Assembly (NCBI GenBank): GCA_040388375.1
Contig: JAZKBU010000001.1
Span: 398,996 to 462,995 of the forward strand
DNA: 64,000 bases
Origin: Bacteroidota bacterium
GTDB taxonomy: Bacteria > Bacteroidota > Bacteroidia > UKL13-3
Direction of reading: 5' to 3'
Shown one piece after another: positions 10,601 through 19,645 of the stretch. The notes below the pieces were generated by a model. The model was not told where the DNA came from, made no database searches, and saw only the letters and a list, made by a program, of their open reading frames with translations. Each line of letters starts with the position of its first letter. The first letter of the stretch is position 1. The translations under genes were made by a program, and so were the position numbers.

Positions 10601-13600
10601 GTTCCTAATCCGGTAAGTGAATTATAGAAAGCAGAAACCGAAGGTAAATCAGCGGAGCAAAAACGAGTGAACGCTTTTTTACTTGTAGTATCAGCTGGAT
10701 TGTATAAAGTATACCCAATTCCTGTAGTATATAAATTTACTTTTTGAATTAAATCAGCACCACTTACAACGGATAAATCGTTTTTATTGATTACCCATTT
10801 AGAAACAAAAGCACCTTTAGCTCCATGTGCACGGTTAATACCAACTGTATTTCCCAACTCATGGTTAACTAATAATGTAAATGTTCCATTGTTATTATCC
10901 CAAGCACCTGTTCCATCAGGTATACCAACCATTTTGTAACCATTGTTAGCACTATCGCCTACAGAAAGGATGGAATTAAATTTCACTCCTGGAGCAGCCG
11001 AAGTTAAATAAGGAGTTTGTGACGAATTAGGTGAAGCACCTGCAAAAGCATTGGCCGTAGTAGGATTAAACATTTTTAAAATTTGTCCACCTTCTACAAA
11101 TTCAGTATTGGTAGCATAATGAGCTTGGTCAACCAATAAGAAATTACCAGCACCTAATATATCTTGTACATCAATTACTCCAGAAGCTTCTTCATCTTGT
11201 GTTAAGTAATTAGCAGCACCATTTATAAATCTAGTAGAATCGTGTGAAGCGATTAAAGTTAATTTGTCATTAGCAATAGTGTATTGCCATGTTTTACCTA
11301 TATGAACATTATTTCCTACATCTTCTTGAATAATAATATGACCAAATTTATCAATACCTATATTGTCCATCATTTTAGGACCTTCAGTACCATCTAACAC
11401 CGCAGTTATAGTTCCACCAGTTGTAGGGTTCTTAATATCATTAAAACGTAATCTCCACATTTTGCTTGGAGCGGTAAATGCATTGGTAGTTACAAAATAA
11501 AAGTCGTTAGGATTTGAAGGGTCAAAAGTGCCATCTTCTGGTCTTAAAAACTTAGTTACCAATAAAGCATTACTTGTATTATTTAAAGCCAAACCTGTTG
11601 AATCTTTAACTATTCCTAAATCAACCATAGTAAAGGCTGTGTTAGGAGCAGGAACAGTTGCACTTATTTCAGCAGCTAAACCTGTTACAGCTATTCCATA
11701 TAATCTACCATTGGTTAAGCCGGCTTTGTCCATTTCATTTCCTGTATTGGTTTTATTACCTACATAAAAATAAACTTGTCCATCTGTTCCATCATCCATT
11801 CCGGCTACTACTGTTTTGTCACCTGAAGCAGGAGATGCTACTGAGTTTTCCCATGAGAATTTACCTAAAGAAGGTAACTCGTATGTAGTACCGGCATTCG
11901 TTCCTGTAGCAATGTGTCCAAAAGCTCTTCCCTCTGTTCCATTTTCTTCACCATTCATAAATATACGCTCTTGTGTTCCTAATCCGGTAAGTGAATTATA
12001 GAAAGCAGAAACCGAAGGTAAATCAGCGGAGCAAAAACGAGTGAACGCTTTTTTACTTGTAGTATCAGCTGGATTGTATAAAGTATACCCAATTCCTGTA
12101 GTATATAAATTTACTTTTTGAATTAAATCAGCACCACTTACAACGGATAAATCGTTTTTATTGATTACCCATTTAGAAACAAAAGCACCTTTAGCTCCAT
12201 GTGCACGGTTAATACCAACTGTATTTCCCAACTCATGGTTAACTAATAATGTAAATGTTCCATTGTTGTTATCGTAAGCTCCTGTTCCATCAGGAATACC
12301 AACCATTTTATAGCCATTTTCAGCGGCATCACCAACGGTAAGAATTGGATCTATTTTTACACCGGCTGCTGCTGGTGTTACATATGCCGATTGAGAAGAT
12401 ACTGATAAAACAGCCGGTTTATAATTTGCTAATTTTTTAGCACCACTTATACGGTAAGTAATTACATGACTTAGATTACCTGTTGCGGTAGCAATACCAT
12501 TTGCAAGAGCAGATTTTTGTCCAAAATCATTATCGTTTCCAATAGCAATGGTGCTATCATTGATAATGGCTAAACCTTCTGCTTTATCTAAAACCGCAGG
12601 CCAGCCACTTGCTAATAAATCAATAACCAAAGTTTTGCTTACTGCTTTAATTCCATAAGCAGCTAAACCTGTTGAGTCAACTAAACCTTCTAAAGTATTT
12701 GTTCCATATAAACCTGAATGTACAGCTGTAGCCTGGTTTATATTTATCTTGTATAAACGTTTAATATCACTTGTTCCTCTTGCTGCTGCTTCTAATACTA
12801 AAAATGTACTATCGTTAATAGCAGCCATATCACCAATTTTCCAATCACTTAATCTAATTTGGTTAGCACCGCTTGCTCCTATGATACCATCATTTAAATA
12901 AACTATCATGCGTTGATTGCCGGTTGCAGGGTCAATTTCCAATATGCGATGAACCCTGCTGTTATCACCAACTGTAGCGGTTGGGTATAAAATACCACTT
13001 TGTATCATTGCATAAATTTTTCCGTTTGGAGCAATTGAAATGCCTTCAAATCCACGGTTGTTTTTGCGGTATTTAAAAACAGAATCAATTTGAACATCTA
13101 CAGATTGTTTACCTGCTAAATGAGCGTAAGGAGTATATCTTTTAATTAAAACACCATTTGGATTTAACTGCCAAATAGTAGCTCCGCCTTCTTCGCATAA
13201 CCAGAAGTTACCCGCTTTATCAACTACCAATCCTTCAGGGTCTATACCAAAAGTATCTTTAGGAGTTGTTTTTAAATTAAAGTTAGCACAATTCTGAACA
13301 GTATCAGTTGAAGCTACTTCGGCTGCGGTACTTCCTAATCCTGTTGGATTAATAATACCGGTAGCACCAGTTCCATTCGGACGTTTTATGGTAATACTTT
13401 GTAAAATTTGTATAGAGTCACCAACAATACGTATGCGATGAATTTTAGGCGTGTATGAAGGGAATGCATACATTTTATCGTAAGTAGGTCTGCAACTTGC
13501 TGTATTAGCATTGGCACAATCAATATTCACCCCACGGTCAGAGCAAGTCCAAAACTCTGTTCCATTGGTATTTGGAATAGGAAATAAAGTGGAGAAACCA

Positions 13601-15333
13601 GCTTCTTTGTAATTGATGCCTTGAAATGTTCCAATGGTAGCCGAAGTATTATTTTTATAATCTTGTAATTTGGTTATACCTTCTGTTTCCGGTGTATTTA
13701 AAGTATAAAATGCTACCGTGCCACTTACTTCGTTCGAAAGCATAATCATATTTACACCATTTGGACTTTCTGAACTAGGAATAAATGCAATTCCCTCAGG
13801 ACCTAAATCGCCCACAGTAGACAAATTAGCCTGACTTGGAGTAACACTAAAATTTCTGGAATTAATATATTGTACAAAGTAAGGTGCAGTTGGATTGGTA
13901 ATATTATAAATCATTATACCACCAATTCTTTCTAAAGCAACAAAAGCATAAATACTGTCTTTAATTTTTCCAACAGTTACACTTTCCGGCTCAGGTCCTT
14001 TGTTATCACTTCTATCGTCAAGAGCATTGGTAGTATGTCCTGCATTAAAATAAGCCGGGTAACTATTTTTTGTAATTTGTTCAAATTCATCTTTACTATC
14101 CCAAACCAAAGCTCCGGTAGTGCTATTCCAAATAGAAAACGAGCGACCTCCAAAAGCAAAAATACTATCAAATTTCCCATCGTTATCAAAATCGCCATAA
14201 CGGTTTGTAACGGTTAAACGACCTAAAGCAGTATTGGCTTTGATAGCAGCCACTCCGGTAGCGCCACCGAATTTAGTAGTATCTAACACATAGGCAGCAT
14301 CACCCACTCTATTTTCTTCAACGTTGGCAGTACCCCAATCAGCGCGGGCATCTCCCTCATTGGCTGTGATTAAATAAGTTTGGCTTCCACTTTTAAACGA
14401 TGAAATTCCATCAGGTAAAAACAAACCAAAAACAGGAAAAGTATCTATTTTAGCTAAAGCACCATTTGAACCATTATCTCTGTCTGATGGGTCTAAACCG
14501 TTTCCTAAAAGTACATGGTTTTTATAGCCTAATGGTAATAAACTTGTTACTGTAGCAGTATTAATGTTTACCACTGCAATGGCATTATTTTCCTGGCAAG
14601 TAACCCATGCTGTTGAATTATCTTCAGAAATGGTTATGTATTCTGGTTCTAAATCTTCGGCAACCGTTGAATTACGCAAAAAAGTACCACCCGACTGAAT
14701 TTTTCCAAAAATTCTAATCTTTGAATCAATAACAGCAGGAGAGTTAAAAGCAGTAAAACCGGCAGTTTGCACATTGGCTTGTGTTAACGAAGCCGCACCT
14801 CCGCTTAAATCAATAATTGAAATAGAACCTTCCGGGTCTATTGTATAACCTACATTGGGTTCACCTTCGTTGGCACATATTAATTTATTTCCATCTGAAG
14901 TAAATATAATATGATCAGTATTTGCACCGGCCTTTACTTTACTTATAAAGTTTCCATTAATATCGGTAAATACAATGCTACTAGCATTGGTTTTTCCATT
15001 CGAATCAACAACTGCCATAGCAATTAAACCTTTTTTATTGCAAGCAATAGAATTGATGTCAATACCATAAGGTTTAATAGAAAGTGTAGTAATTAAAACT
15101 GGATTGGCAGAGTTTGCAATGTTTACAATTTTAACTGTAGAGTCAGGTCCATTGATTACAAACATACGTTTGGAACCCGGATCGAAAGCAGAGATTTCGG
15201 CTACACCTCCATTGGAATTGTATGTTCCAATAGAATATCGCCCTAAAAACTGCGCATTAATTTGCGCTTTACCTTTTAAGTGGAATAGTACACTACAAAG
15301 AGTAAAGAGAACAAGGGTCAAATTTTTTCTCAT
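7663..15333 (-). CDS. Giant secreted protein: choice-of-anchor I, phytase-like, two PhoX-like modules, OB-like, three Fn3-like repeats, T9SS tail
   Basis: I place the start at 15333 (MRKNLTLVLF...GKAQ, a good signal peptide) rather than at the upstream Met at 15363, giving about 2556 residues. Domains in order: choice-of-anchor I beta-propeller-like (about 25-545); esterase-like phytase/PF13449 type, with 'EGISIAPNGKIYAMIQ' (about 555-985); two PhoX/DUF839-like modules, 'VGIPDGTGAYDNN...LLVNHELGNT' (about 991-1430 and 1450-1888); an OB-like module, 'RVRGIITRAWGRFIYIQD' (about 1890-2095); three ~119-residue Fn3/SusE-like repeats (2104, 2224, 2343 onwards); and a type A sorting tail (about 2470-2556). 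PhoX-family enzymes are calcium- and iron-dependent phosphatases and phytase-like proteins act on phosphate esters, so extracellular phosphate release is plausible but inferred. The cores of the two PhoX modules are nearly identical in DNA. Confidence 0.85.
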   Translation of the reverse strand: MRKNLTLVLFTLCSVLFHLKGKAQINAQFLGRYSIGTYNSNGGVAEISAFDPGSKRMFVINGPDSTVKIVNIANSANPVLITTLSIKPYGIDINSIACNKKGLIAMAVVDSNGKTNASSIVFTDINGNFISKVKAGANTDHIIFTSDGNKLICANEGEPNVGYTIDPEGSISIIDLSGGAASLTQANVQTAGFTAFNSPAVIDSKIRIFGKIQSGGTFLRNSTVAEDLEPEYITISEDNSTAWVTCQENNAIAVVNINTATVTSLLPLGYKNHVLLGNGLDPSDRDNGSNGALAKIDTFPVFGLFLPDGISSFKSGSQTYLITANEGDARADWGTANVEENRVGDAAYVLDTTKFGGATGVAAIKANTALGRLTVTNRYGDFDNDGKFDSIFAFGGRSFSIWNSTTGALVWDSKDEFEQITKNSYPAYFNAGHTTNALDDRSDNKGPEPESVTVGKIKDSIYAFVALERIGGIMIYNITNPTAPYFVQYINSRNFSVTPSQANLSTVGDLGPEGIAFIPSSESPNGVNMIMLSNEVSGTVAFYTLNTPETEGITKLQDYKNNTSATIGTFQGINYKEAGFSTLFPIPNTNGTEFWTCSDRGVNIDCANANTASCRPTYDKMYAFPSYTPKIHRIRIVGDSIQILQSITIKRPNGTGATGIINPTGLGSTAAEVASTDTVQNCANFNLKTTPKDTFGIDPEGLVVDKAGNFWLCEEGGATIWQLNPNGVLIKRYTPYAHLAGKQSVDVQIDSVFKYRKNNRGFEGISIAPNGKIYAMIQSGILYPTATVGDNSRVHRILEIDPATGNQRMIVYLNDGIIGASGANQIRLSDWKIGDMAAINDSTFLVLEAAARGTSDIKRLYKININQATAVHSGLYGTNTLEGLVDSTGLAAYGIKAVSKTLVIDLLASGWPAVLDKAEGLAIINDSTIAIGNDNDFGQKSALANGIATATGNLSHVITYRISGAKKLANYKPAVLSVSSQSAYVTPAAAGVKIDPILTVGDAAENGYKMVGIPDGTGAYDNNNGTFTLLVNHELGNTVGINRAHGAKGAFVSKWVINKNDLSVVSGADLIQKVNLYTTGIGYTLYNPADTTSKKAFTRFCSADLPSVSAFYNSLTGLGTQERIFMNGEENGTEGRAFGHIATGTNAGTTYELPSLGKFSWENSVASPASGDKTVVAGMDDGTDGQVYFYVGNKTNTGNEMDKAGLTNGRLYGIAVTGLAAEISATVPAPNTAFTMVDLGIVKDSTGLALNNTSNALLVTKFLRPEDGTFDPSNPNDFYFVTTNAFTAPSKMWRLRFNDIKNPTTGGTITAVLDGTEGPKMMDNIGIDKFGHIIIQEDVGNNVHIGKTWQYTIANDKLTLIASHDSTRFINGAANYLTQDEEASGVIDVQDILGAGNFLLVDQAHYATNTEFVEGGQILKMFNPTTANAFAGASPNSSQTPYLTSAAPGVKFNSILSVGDSANNGYKMVGIPDGTGAWDNNNGTFTLLVNHELGNTVGINRAHGAKGAFVSKWVINKNDLSVVSGADLIQKVNLYTTGIGYTLYNPADTTSKKAFTRFCSADLPSVSAFYNSLTGLGTQERIFMNGEENGTEGRAFGHIATGTNAGTTYELPSLGKFSWENSVASPASGDKTVVAGMDDGTDGQVYFYVGNKTNTGNEMDKAGLTNGRLYGIAVTGLAAEISATVPAPNTAFTMVDLGIVKDSTGLALNNTSNALLVTKFLRPEDGTFDPSNPNDFYFVTTNAFTAPSKMWRLRFNDIKNPTTGGTITAVLDGTEGPKMMDNIGIDKFGHIIIQEDVGNNVHIGKTWQYTIANDKLTLIASHDSTRFINGAANYLTQDEEASGVIDVQDILGAGNFLLVDQAHYATNTEFVEGGQILKMFNPATAIGEQLISIGSSRSINNDTVRVRGIITRAWGRFIYIQDSTGAIAVRQSSGAMVDSILSSGLKEGDFVEVVGGRGDFNNYSQINVGNGAFGENSRVTKLSTNATIPAPILVTLKQINTNGEQYESKLVRIVGLKTNSTAATFAASSNTTVWDGPNTGDSTILRVIAAQDTEVEDAPAVTVYKGSFIFEGILAQFCSSPTNGCALGYQLYGVRKKDIMETPLSAFNLLNPTNNTRINTDSANTSAIQVNWNSSVNATKYKWFLTSATGSFNTPLLVVNADNAGADTLLSLTSGGLDAMLANLSVSRGDSIKTKWTVFAYKGVNDSLQATQVFNITLARNKAILGAFSLSAPANNTRLVVEEANTTAVNINWTKSTNAITYKWFLTTVAGNFATPLLRLNANNFGADSILTITSGALDNVLNSLSIKRTDSTVLKWTVYAYLTANDSLKASQDWNINVIRKRILSSFNLTAPANNARVEVEQNNTTPIVITWSASANATKYKWKAATLTGNFTAPLLNMDADNTGADAKLTLTSNALDVILANNGIAKGDSLNLKWTVYAYETTDSLQSAETFNVKLVRMKNVGIPTISSVENINVFPNPSNSDATLAIQLQSTEHTVVSLLDIQGKAVVNVLESDLTAGQHNVNLQTANLQNGVYFVRVTTGNKTTTIKLVVMH
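9681..10893 (-). repeat. Near-identical internal duplication, C-terminal copy
   Basis: About 1213 bases here match the block at 11055-12267 with a constant offset of 1374 bases (458 codons). By eye I found only isolated differences (for example at the base after CCGTAG and one in GTATTAGTAG/GTATTGGTAG). It encodes residues about 1481-1884 of the giant protein. Beyond both edges the copies remain homologous in protein but are clearly diverged in DNA. Confidence 0.95.
11055..12267 (-). repeat. Near-identical internal duplication, N-terminal copy
   Basis: Second member of the pair, encoding residues about 1023-1426. The 30 or so residues before it (TPAAAGVKIDPILTVGDAAE) are only similar to those before the other copy (TSAAPGVKFNSILSVGDSAN). 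Identity is therefore concentrated in the core. Confidence 0.95.
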
Positions 15334-15492
15334 AAAATTATTTTTTTTGATGCTGCAAATCACCCCAAGTAGTATTTTCTAATCGTATCCTATGTGTTAC
15401 TAAAAAGTGACCGAATAATTATGGGAACATTTTTTCGCTTTCTTTTTTATTCGTTCTCAAACACATACGTTTATTTAAAATGATTACAAATA

Positions 15493-15524
15493 AAAAAGCC
15501 TTCACTTTTTCAAGTAAAGGCTTC
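15493..15524 (-). terminator. Terminator of the acs operon
   Basis: AAGCCTTCACTT and AAGTAAAGGCTT are complementary with one mismatch, and on the minus strand the stem is followed by a TTTTTTATTTG tract. It lies about 25 bases beyond the acs stop codon. Confidence 0.75.
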
Positions 15525-15547
15525 TTGTTATTGATTTATAAAACAGT

Positions 15548-17464
15548 TTAAACCAAAGCACCGCTTTTTATTTCGTCCACTACCAAAGGGTCGAGTAAGG
15601 TGGATGTATCGCCTAAATTACCGGTTTCGCCTTCGGCTATTTTACGCAGTATTCTACGCATAATTTTTCCGCTGCGGGTTTTGGGCAATCCTTTTACAAA
15701 TTGAATTTTATCGGGTTTGGCTATGGCTCCTATAATACGCGAAACTGTTTGCGCTATATCCTGACGGGTTAAACTTTCGTTTTCATGCATGCCATCAAAT
15801 ATTACATAGGCATAAATGCCTTGTCCTTTTATATCATGCGGGTAACCCACTACAGCACTTTCCACCACACCACTATGCATATTTATAGCATTTTCTACTT
15901 CGGCAGTGCCAATGCGGTGTCCGCTTACATTGAGTACATCATCTACTCTACCAGTAATTCTATAATTGCCTTCTTCATCGCGCAAGCAACCATCGCCTGT
16001 AAAGTACATATTATTATAGGTAGCAAAATAAGCTGTCCGGCAACGCTCATGGTCGTTATAAGTTGTGCGTATAATACCCGGCCACGGTTGTTTAATACAT
16101 AAGTTACCACTTACGTTGTTGCCTAAAATTTCATTTCCATTTTCATCAACCAAACAAGGTAAAACTCCCGGCATAGGTAAAGTAGCATAGGTTGGTTTTT
16201 GTGGTGTTACCCCTGCAAAGTTTGAAATCATAATGCCGCCTGTTTCGGTTTGCCACCAGGTATCAACCACCGGACATTTTTCTTTACCTATATTTTTATA
16301 AAACCATTGCCATGCTTCTTCATTAATTGGTTCACCAACGGAACCCAAAACTTTTAAAGAACTTAAATCTTTGTTCTTTACATAATCCAAACCAAAGCCC
16401 ATTAAACTTCTAATGGCTGTTGGTGCTGTATATAATATATCTACTTTGTGTTTATCTACTACATCCCAAAGCCTGCCTGCATCGGGCCAGGTAGGTATGC
16501 CTTCAAACATTAAGGTAGTAGCTCCTGCGCTTAAAGGTCCGTATATAATATAACTATGCCCCGTAATCCAACCAATATCAGCCGTGCAAAAATGTATTTG
16601 CCCCGTTTGGTATTGAAATACATTTACAAAAGTATAATTAGCCCAAACCATATAACCTGCAGTAGTATGCACTACGCCTTTGGGTTTACCTGTTGAGCCT
16701 GAAGTATAGAGTATGAATAAAATATCTTCGGCATCCATTTCGGCAGCAGGGTAATCAGGATTGCCTTGTGTTTCTACTTTCTTTATTTCGTCTTCCCACC
16801 ATACATCACGGCCTTTAATCATACTTACCGATGTTCTGGTTCGTGTACATACTATCACGCGTTTAACAAACTTACAGGCTACCAATGCATCATCTATTAC
16901 GCTTTTTAAAGGAATATCTTTATTGCCACGATAAGCACCATCGCAGGTTATTATAAATTCAGCATTGGCATCTGTTAACCTGTCGGCAATGGATTGAGCA
17001 GAGAACCCTCCGAATATAACGGAGTGAATAGCACCAATCCTTGCACAAGCTAAAACAGCTATAGCTAGCTCCGGAATCATACCCATGTATAAGCAAACAC
17101 GGTCGCCTTTTTTTACACCATTGTTTTTAAGTACATGCGCAAACTGCTTTACTTTAAACAATAATTCTTTATAGGTTAAAACCCGGTGTGCTTCCTCTTG
17201 GTCATTAGGCTCCCAAATAATAGCAGGTTTATTGCCTAATTTTTCTATGTGTCTGTCTAAACAGTTTTCAGTTATATTAAGCTTAGCTCCTTCAAACCAT
17301 TTAATATCTGGTTCTTTAAAATTCCAGTCCGAAACTTTATCCCATTTTTTTTGCCATTGAAAATGATCAGCAACAGAAGCCCAAAAAGCTTCCGGGTTTT
17401 CTATACTTTCTTGGTAAGCTTCTTTGTAGTCATCAAAGCTTTTTATTTGATAGGGATACGACAT
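15548..17464 (-). CDS. acs: Acetyl-CoA synthetase (AMP-forming)
   Basis: Activates acetate with ATP and CoA to acetyl-CoA. The 638-residue length matches Acs. The P-loop-like adenylation motif YTSGSTGKPKG is at 253-263; 'WWQTETGG' lies mid-protein; and the C-terminal PKTRSGK places the conserved catalytic lysine, the usual site of acetylation control, at Lys600. It is third in a minus-strand series after an aldehyde dehydrogenase and a DUF779 gene, 41 bases after the DUF779 stop. With its neighbours it would convert acetaldehyde to acetyl-CoA. A hairpin terminator follows the gene. Confidence 0.97.
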   Translation of the reverse strand: MSYPYQIKSFDDYKEAYQESIENPEAFWASVADHFQWQKKWDKVSDWNFKEPDIKWFEGAKLNITENCLDRHIEKLGNKPAIIWEPNDQEEAHRVLTYKELLFKVKQFAHVLKNNGVKKGDRVCLYMGMIPELAIAVLACARIGAIHSVIFGGFSAQSIADRLTDANAEFIITCDGAYRGNKDIPLKSVIDDALVACKFVKRVIVCTRTRTSVSMIKGRDVWWEDEIKKVETQGNPDYPAAEMDAEDILFILYTSGSTGKPKGVVHTTAGYMVWANYTFVNVFQYQTGQIHFCTADIGWITGHSYIIYGPLSAGATTLMFEGIPTWPDAGRLWDVVDKHKVDILYTAPTAIRSLMGFGLDYVKNKDLSSLKVLGSVGEPINEEAWQWFYKNIGKEKCPVVDTWWQTETGGIMISNFAGVTPQKPTYATLPMPGVLPCLVDENGNEILGNNVSGNLCIKQPWPGIIRTTYNDHERCRTAYFATYNNMYFTGDGCLRDEEGNYRITGRVDDVLNVSGHRIGTAEVENAINMHSGVVESAVVGYPHDIKGQGIYAYVIFDGMHENESLTRQDIAQTVSRIIGAIAKPDKIQFVKGLPKTRSGKIMRRILRKIAEGETGNLGDTSTLLDPLVVDEIKSGALV

Positions 17465-17505
17465 GTTTTTTTATTACAAATAAAATTCTTTTTTAAAATT
17501 ATCAA

Positions 17506-17880
17506 TCAGTCTTCTTTAAAAGTGACAGGCTCCAGATTTATTGCTTCATCGGCTGTAATTAAGCGCGATTGTATAATAAAGCGTAAGCCCATTGGAATTT
17601 CCAGCGAAAAACTTGAACCGTGTCCTTGTGTAATATCAACCGTTAACTGCGTATGTTGCCAATATTCAAACTGGTCTTTACTCATCCAGAATTCGCAATC
17701 TTCAATGGTACCTAAACATACATCGCTGGAGCCAATTATAAATTCGCCTTTGGCAAAACACATCGGTTGTGAACCATCGCAACAACCACCACTTTGGTGA
17801 AACATTAATGGACCCTGTATTTCTTTTAACTGCGCAATTACCTGCGCTGCTTCATTACTTACCAATATTCGTTTTACCAT
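17506..17880 (-). CDS. DUF779 family protein
   Basis: About 124 residues from MVKRILVSNEAA; an upstream in-frame Met at 17895 is less likely. The family signature is clear: 'MFHQSGGCCDGSQPMCF', with paired cysteines near residue 35, and 'VDITQGHGSSFSLE'. DUF779 genes are commonly found beside acetaldehyde/aldehyde dehydrogenase genes, as here, but their biochemical role is not established to my knowledge. The conserved Cys-Cys and third Cys suggest metal or redox chemistry. It lies 91 bases after the dehydrogenase stop, beyond a strong hairpin, and 41 bases before acs. Confidence 0.88.
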   Translation of the reverse strand: MVKRILVSNEAAQVIAQLKEIQGPLMFHQSGGCCDGSQPMCFAKGEFIIGSSDVCLGTIEDCEFWMSKDQFEYWQHTQLTVDITQGHGSSFSLEIPMGLRFIIQSRLITADEAINLEPVTFKED

Positions 17881-17895
17881 ATTTATAAAAAGCAA

Positions 17896-17938
17896 GTAAC
17901 CACAAAAGCACTTGGTATGTATAAGTGTTTGTGGTTAC
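17896..17938 (-). terminator. Hairpin between aldehyde dehydrogenase and DUF779 (terminator or attenuator)
   Basis: GTAACCACAAAAGCACTT and AAGTGTTTGTGGTTAC form a long stem with a small bulge around a 9-base loop. On the minus strand it is followed by GCTTTTTATAAAT. It may reduce read-through from the dehydrogenase gene into DUF779 and acs, or protect the upstream message. Confidence 0.6.
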
Positions 17939-17970
17939 ATTTTACCCTCTCTCTTTTTATTTATTGTTAA

Positions 17971-19476
17971 CTAAAAGAACCCTAATTTTTGTTTGCTGTA
18001 TGAAATAAGCATATTTTTTGTCTGGCGATAATGACCCAACATCATTTTATGTGTTTCTCTGCCAAAGCCCGATTTTTTATAGCCTCCAAATGGCGCATGC
18101 GCAGGATAAGCATGGTAGCAATTTACCCAAACACGTCCTGCCTGAATAGCGCGTGGTACCTGGTATAGCTCATGCGCATCGCGTGTCCATACACCGGCTC
18201 CCAAACCATACAAAGTATCGTTGGCTATTTCCAATGCTTCTTCGGTTGTTTTAAATGTAGTAACACATACTACAGGACCAAATATTTCTTCTTGGAACAC
18301 ACGCATTTTATTGTGCCCTTTTAAAATGGTTGGTTGTATATAATAACCTCCACCTTCTTCGCCACTTAGTTTTTGTAAATCACCACCCACTAATACTTCT
18401 GCGCCTTCTTCTTTTCCTATTTTAATATACGATAAAATTTTCTCGTACTGATCGTTAGAAGCTTGTGCACCCATCATAACGGTTCCGTCTAACGGGTTAC
18501 CCATTTTTATGGCTTTTACTCTTTCAATAACACGGGTCATAAATTTATCGTAGATGCTTTCGTGTACCAAAATACGCGATGGGCAGGTACATACTTCACC
18601 CTGGTTTAAAGCAAACATCACAGCGCCTTCAATGGCTTTATCAAAAAAATCATCATCGGCATCGGCTACTGACGGAAAAAATATATTAGGCGATTTACCA
18701 CCTAATTCCATCGTTACAGGAATAATGTTTTCCGAAGCATATTGCATAATTAAACGACCTGTAGTGGTTTCGCCTGTAAAAGCTATTTTAGCTACACGTG
18801 GTGAAGTAGCCAATGGCTTGCCTGCTTCCGGACCAAAACCTGTTACTATATTCAATACACCCGCGGGTAAAATATCGGCAATCAGTTCCATTAATACAAT
18901 AATAGAAGTAGGTGTTTGCTCAGCAGGTTTAACTACTACAGTACAACCTGCAGCTAAAGCCGGAGCCATTTTCCATGAAGCCATTAACAAAGGAAAATTC
19001 CAGGGAATAATCTGGCCAACTACACCCAATGGTTCGTGCAAATTAATACTTACAGTATGTTCATCGTGTTCTGAAATAGTACCTTCTTCGGCACGTAATA
19101 CACCTGCAAAATAACGGAAGTGGTCTATACACAATGGCAAATCGGCCGCACGTGTTTCGCGGATGGCTTTACCATTATCTATGGTTTCTATGGTTGCCAA
19201 ATACTCTAAGTTATCTTCCATAACCTGCGCAATTTTTAACAACACACCACTGCGGCTTGCTACTGATGTTTTGCTCCATGATGGAAATGCAGCATGAGCT
19301 GCATCTAAAGCTGCATCTATATCTTCTTTTGTCCCTCGGGCAGCTTGGGTAAATACTTTTCCATCTATAGGTGAGTAGTTATCAAAATACTCTCCTTTAA
19401 CAGGAGCTACAAATTTGCCACCAATGAAATGATCGTATCTGGCTTTAAATGCCGGACGTTTTGCTAATGTTGTCAT
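17971..19476 (-). CDS. NAD(P)+-dependent acetaldehyde/aldehyde dehydrogenase (AldB/ExaC type)
   Basis: Oxidises aldehydes, probably acetaldehyde, to the acid. I start at [10 protein letters not shown] (19476), not at the Met 10 codons upstream, giving 501 residues, normal for the family. Key features: 'IIPWNFP' with Asn160, 'MELGGKSPN' with general base Glu257, and [11 protein letters not shown] with catalytic Cys296, the form typical of AldB/ExaC enzymes. It is the first gene of a unit that continues with DUF779 and acs and is transcribed away from an AraC-type regulator. A pair of 16-base direct repeats lies in the divergent intergenic region. The substrate is inferred from neighbours and from the cysteine-motif subtype. 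Confidence 0.93.
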   Translation of the reverse strand: MTTLAKRPAFKARYDHFIGGKFVAPVKGEYFDNYSPIDGKVFTQAARGTKEDIDAALDAAHAAFPSWSKTSVASRSGVLLKIAQVMEDNLEYLATIETIDNGKAIRETRAADLPLCIDHFRYFAGVLRAEEGTISEHDEHTVSINLHEPLGVVGQIIPWNFPLLMASWKMAPALAAGCTVVVKPAEQTPTSIIVLMELIADILPAGVLNIVTGFGPEAGKPLATSPRVAKIAFTGETTTGRLIMQYASENIIPVTMELGGKSPNIFFPSVADADDDFFDKAIEGAVMFALNQGEVCTCPSRILVHESIYDKFMTRVIERVKAIKMGNPLDGTVMMGAQASNDQYEKILSYIKIGKEEGAEVLVGGDLQKLSGEEGGGYYIQPTILKGHNKMRVFQEEIFGPVVCVTTFKTTEEALEIANDTLYGLGAGVWTRDAHELYQVPRAIQAGRVWVNCYHAYPAHAPFGGYKKSGFGRETHKMMLGHYRQTKNMLISYSKQKLGFF

Positions 19477-19530
19477 AATAATTTTATGTTTATGGAACAC
19501 GAACATAGAAGTTGCTCTTATACAAGTGAT

Positions 19531-19567
19531 AGTACAATCCTATCATTTAGTAGCACAATTGTATCAT
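19531..19567. promoter_or_regulatory. Direct-repeat candidate operator for the AraC-type regulator
   Basis: AGTACAATCCTATCAT (19531-19546) and AGCACAATTGTATCAT (19552-19567) match at 13 of 16 positions and are 21 bases apart, two helical turns. That arrangement is typical of AraC-family half-sites. It lies between the divergent dehydrogenase and AraC genes, closer to the dehydrogenase start. Binding is inferred. Confidence 0.55.
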
Positions 19568-19645
19568 ACCTTTGTCATAAGCTATAAAATATTTGCACTT
19601 AGCTACTATTATGCTATGTTTGATTGAACAAATAAAAAGGCAGCA

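Noticed and set aside
15334-15363. Upstream Met as start of the giant secreted protein
   Set aside because: It would put charged residues before the signal peptide; the Met at 15333 gives a standard signal sequence.
18554-19114. A 186-codon open frame opposite the aldehyde dehydrogenase
   Set aside because: Antisense shadow of a conserved enzyme gene.
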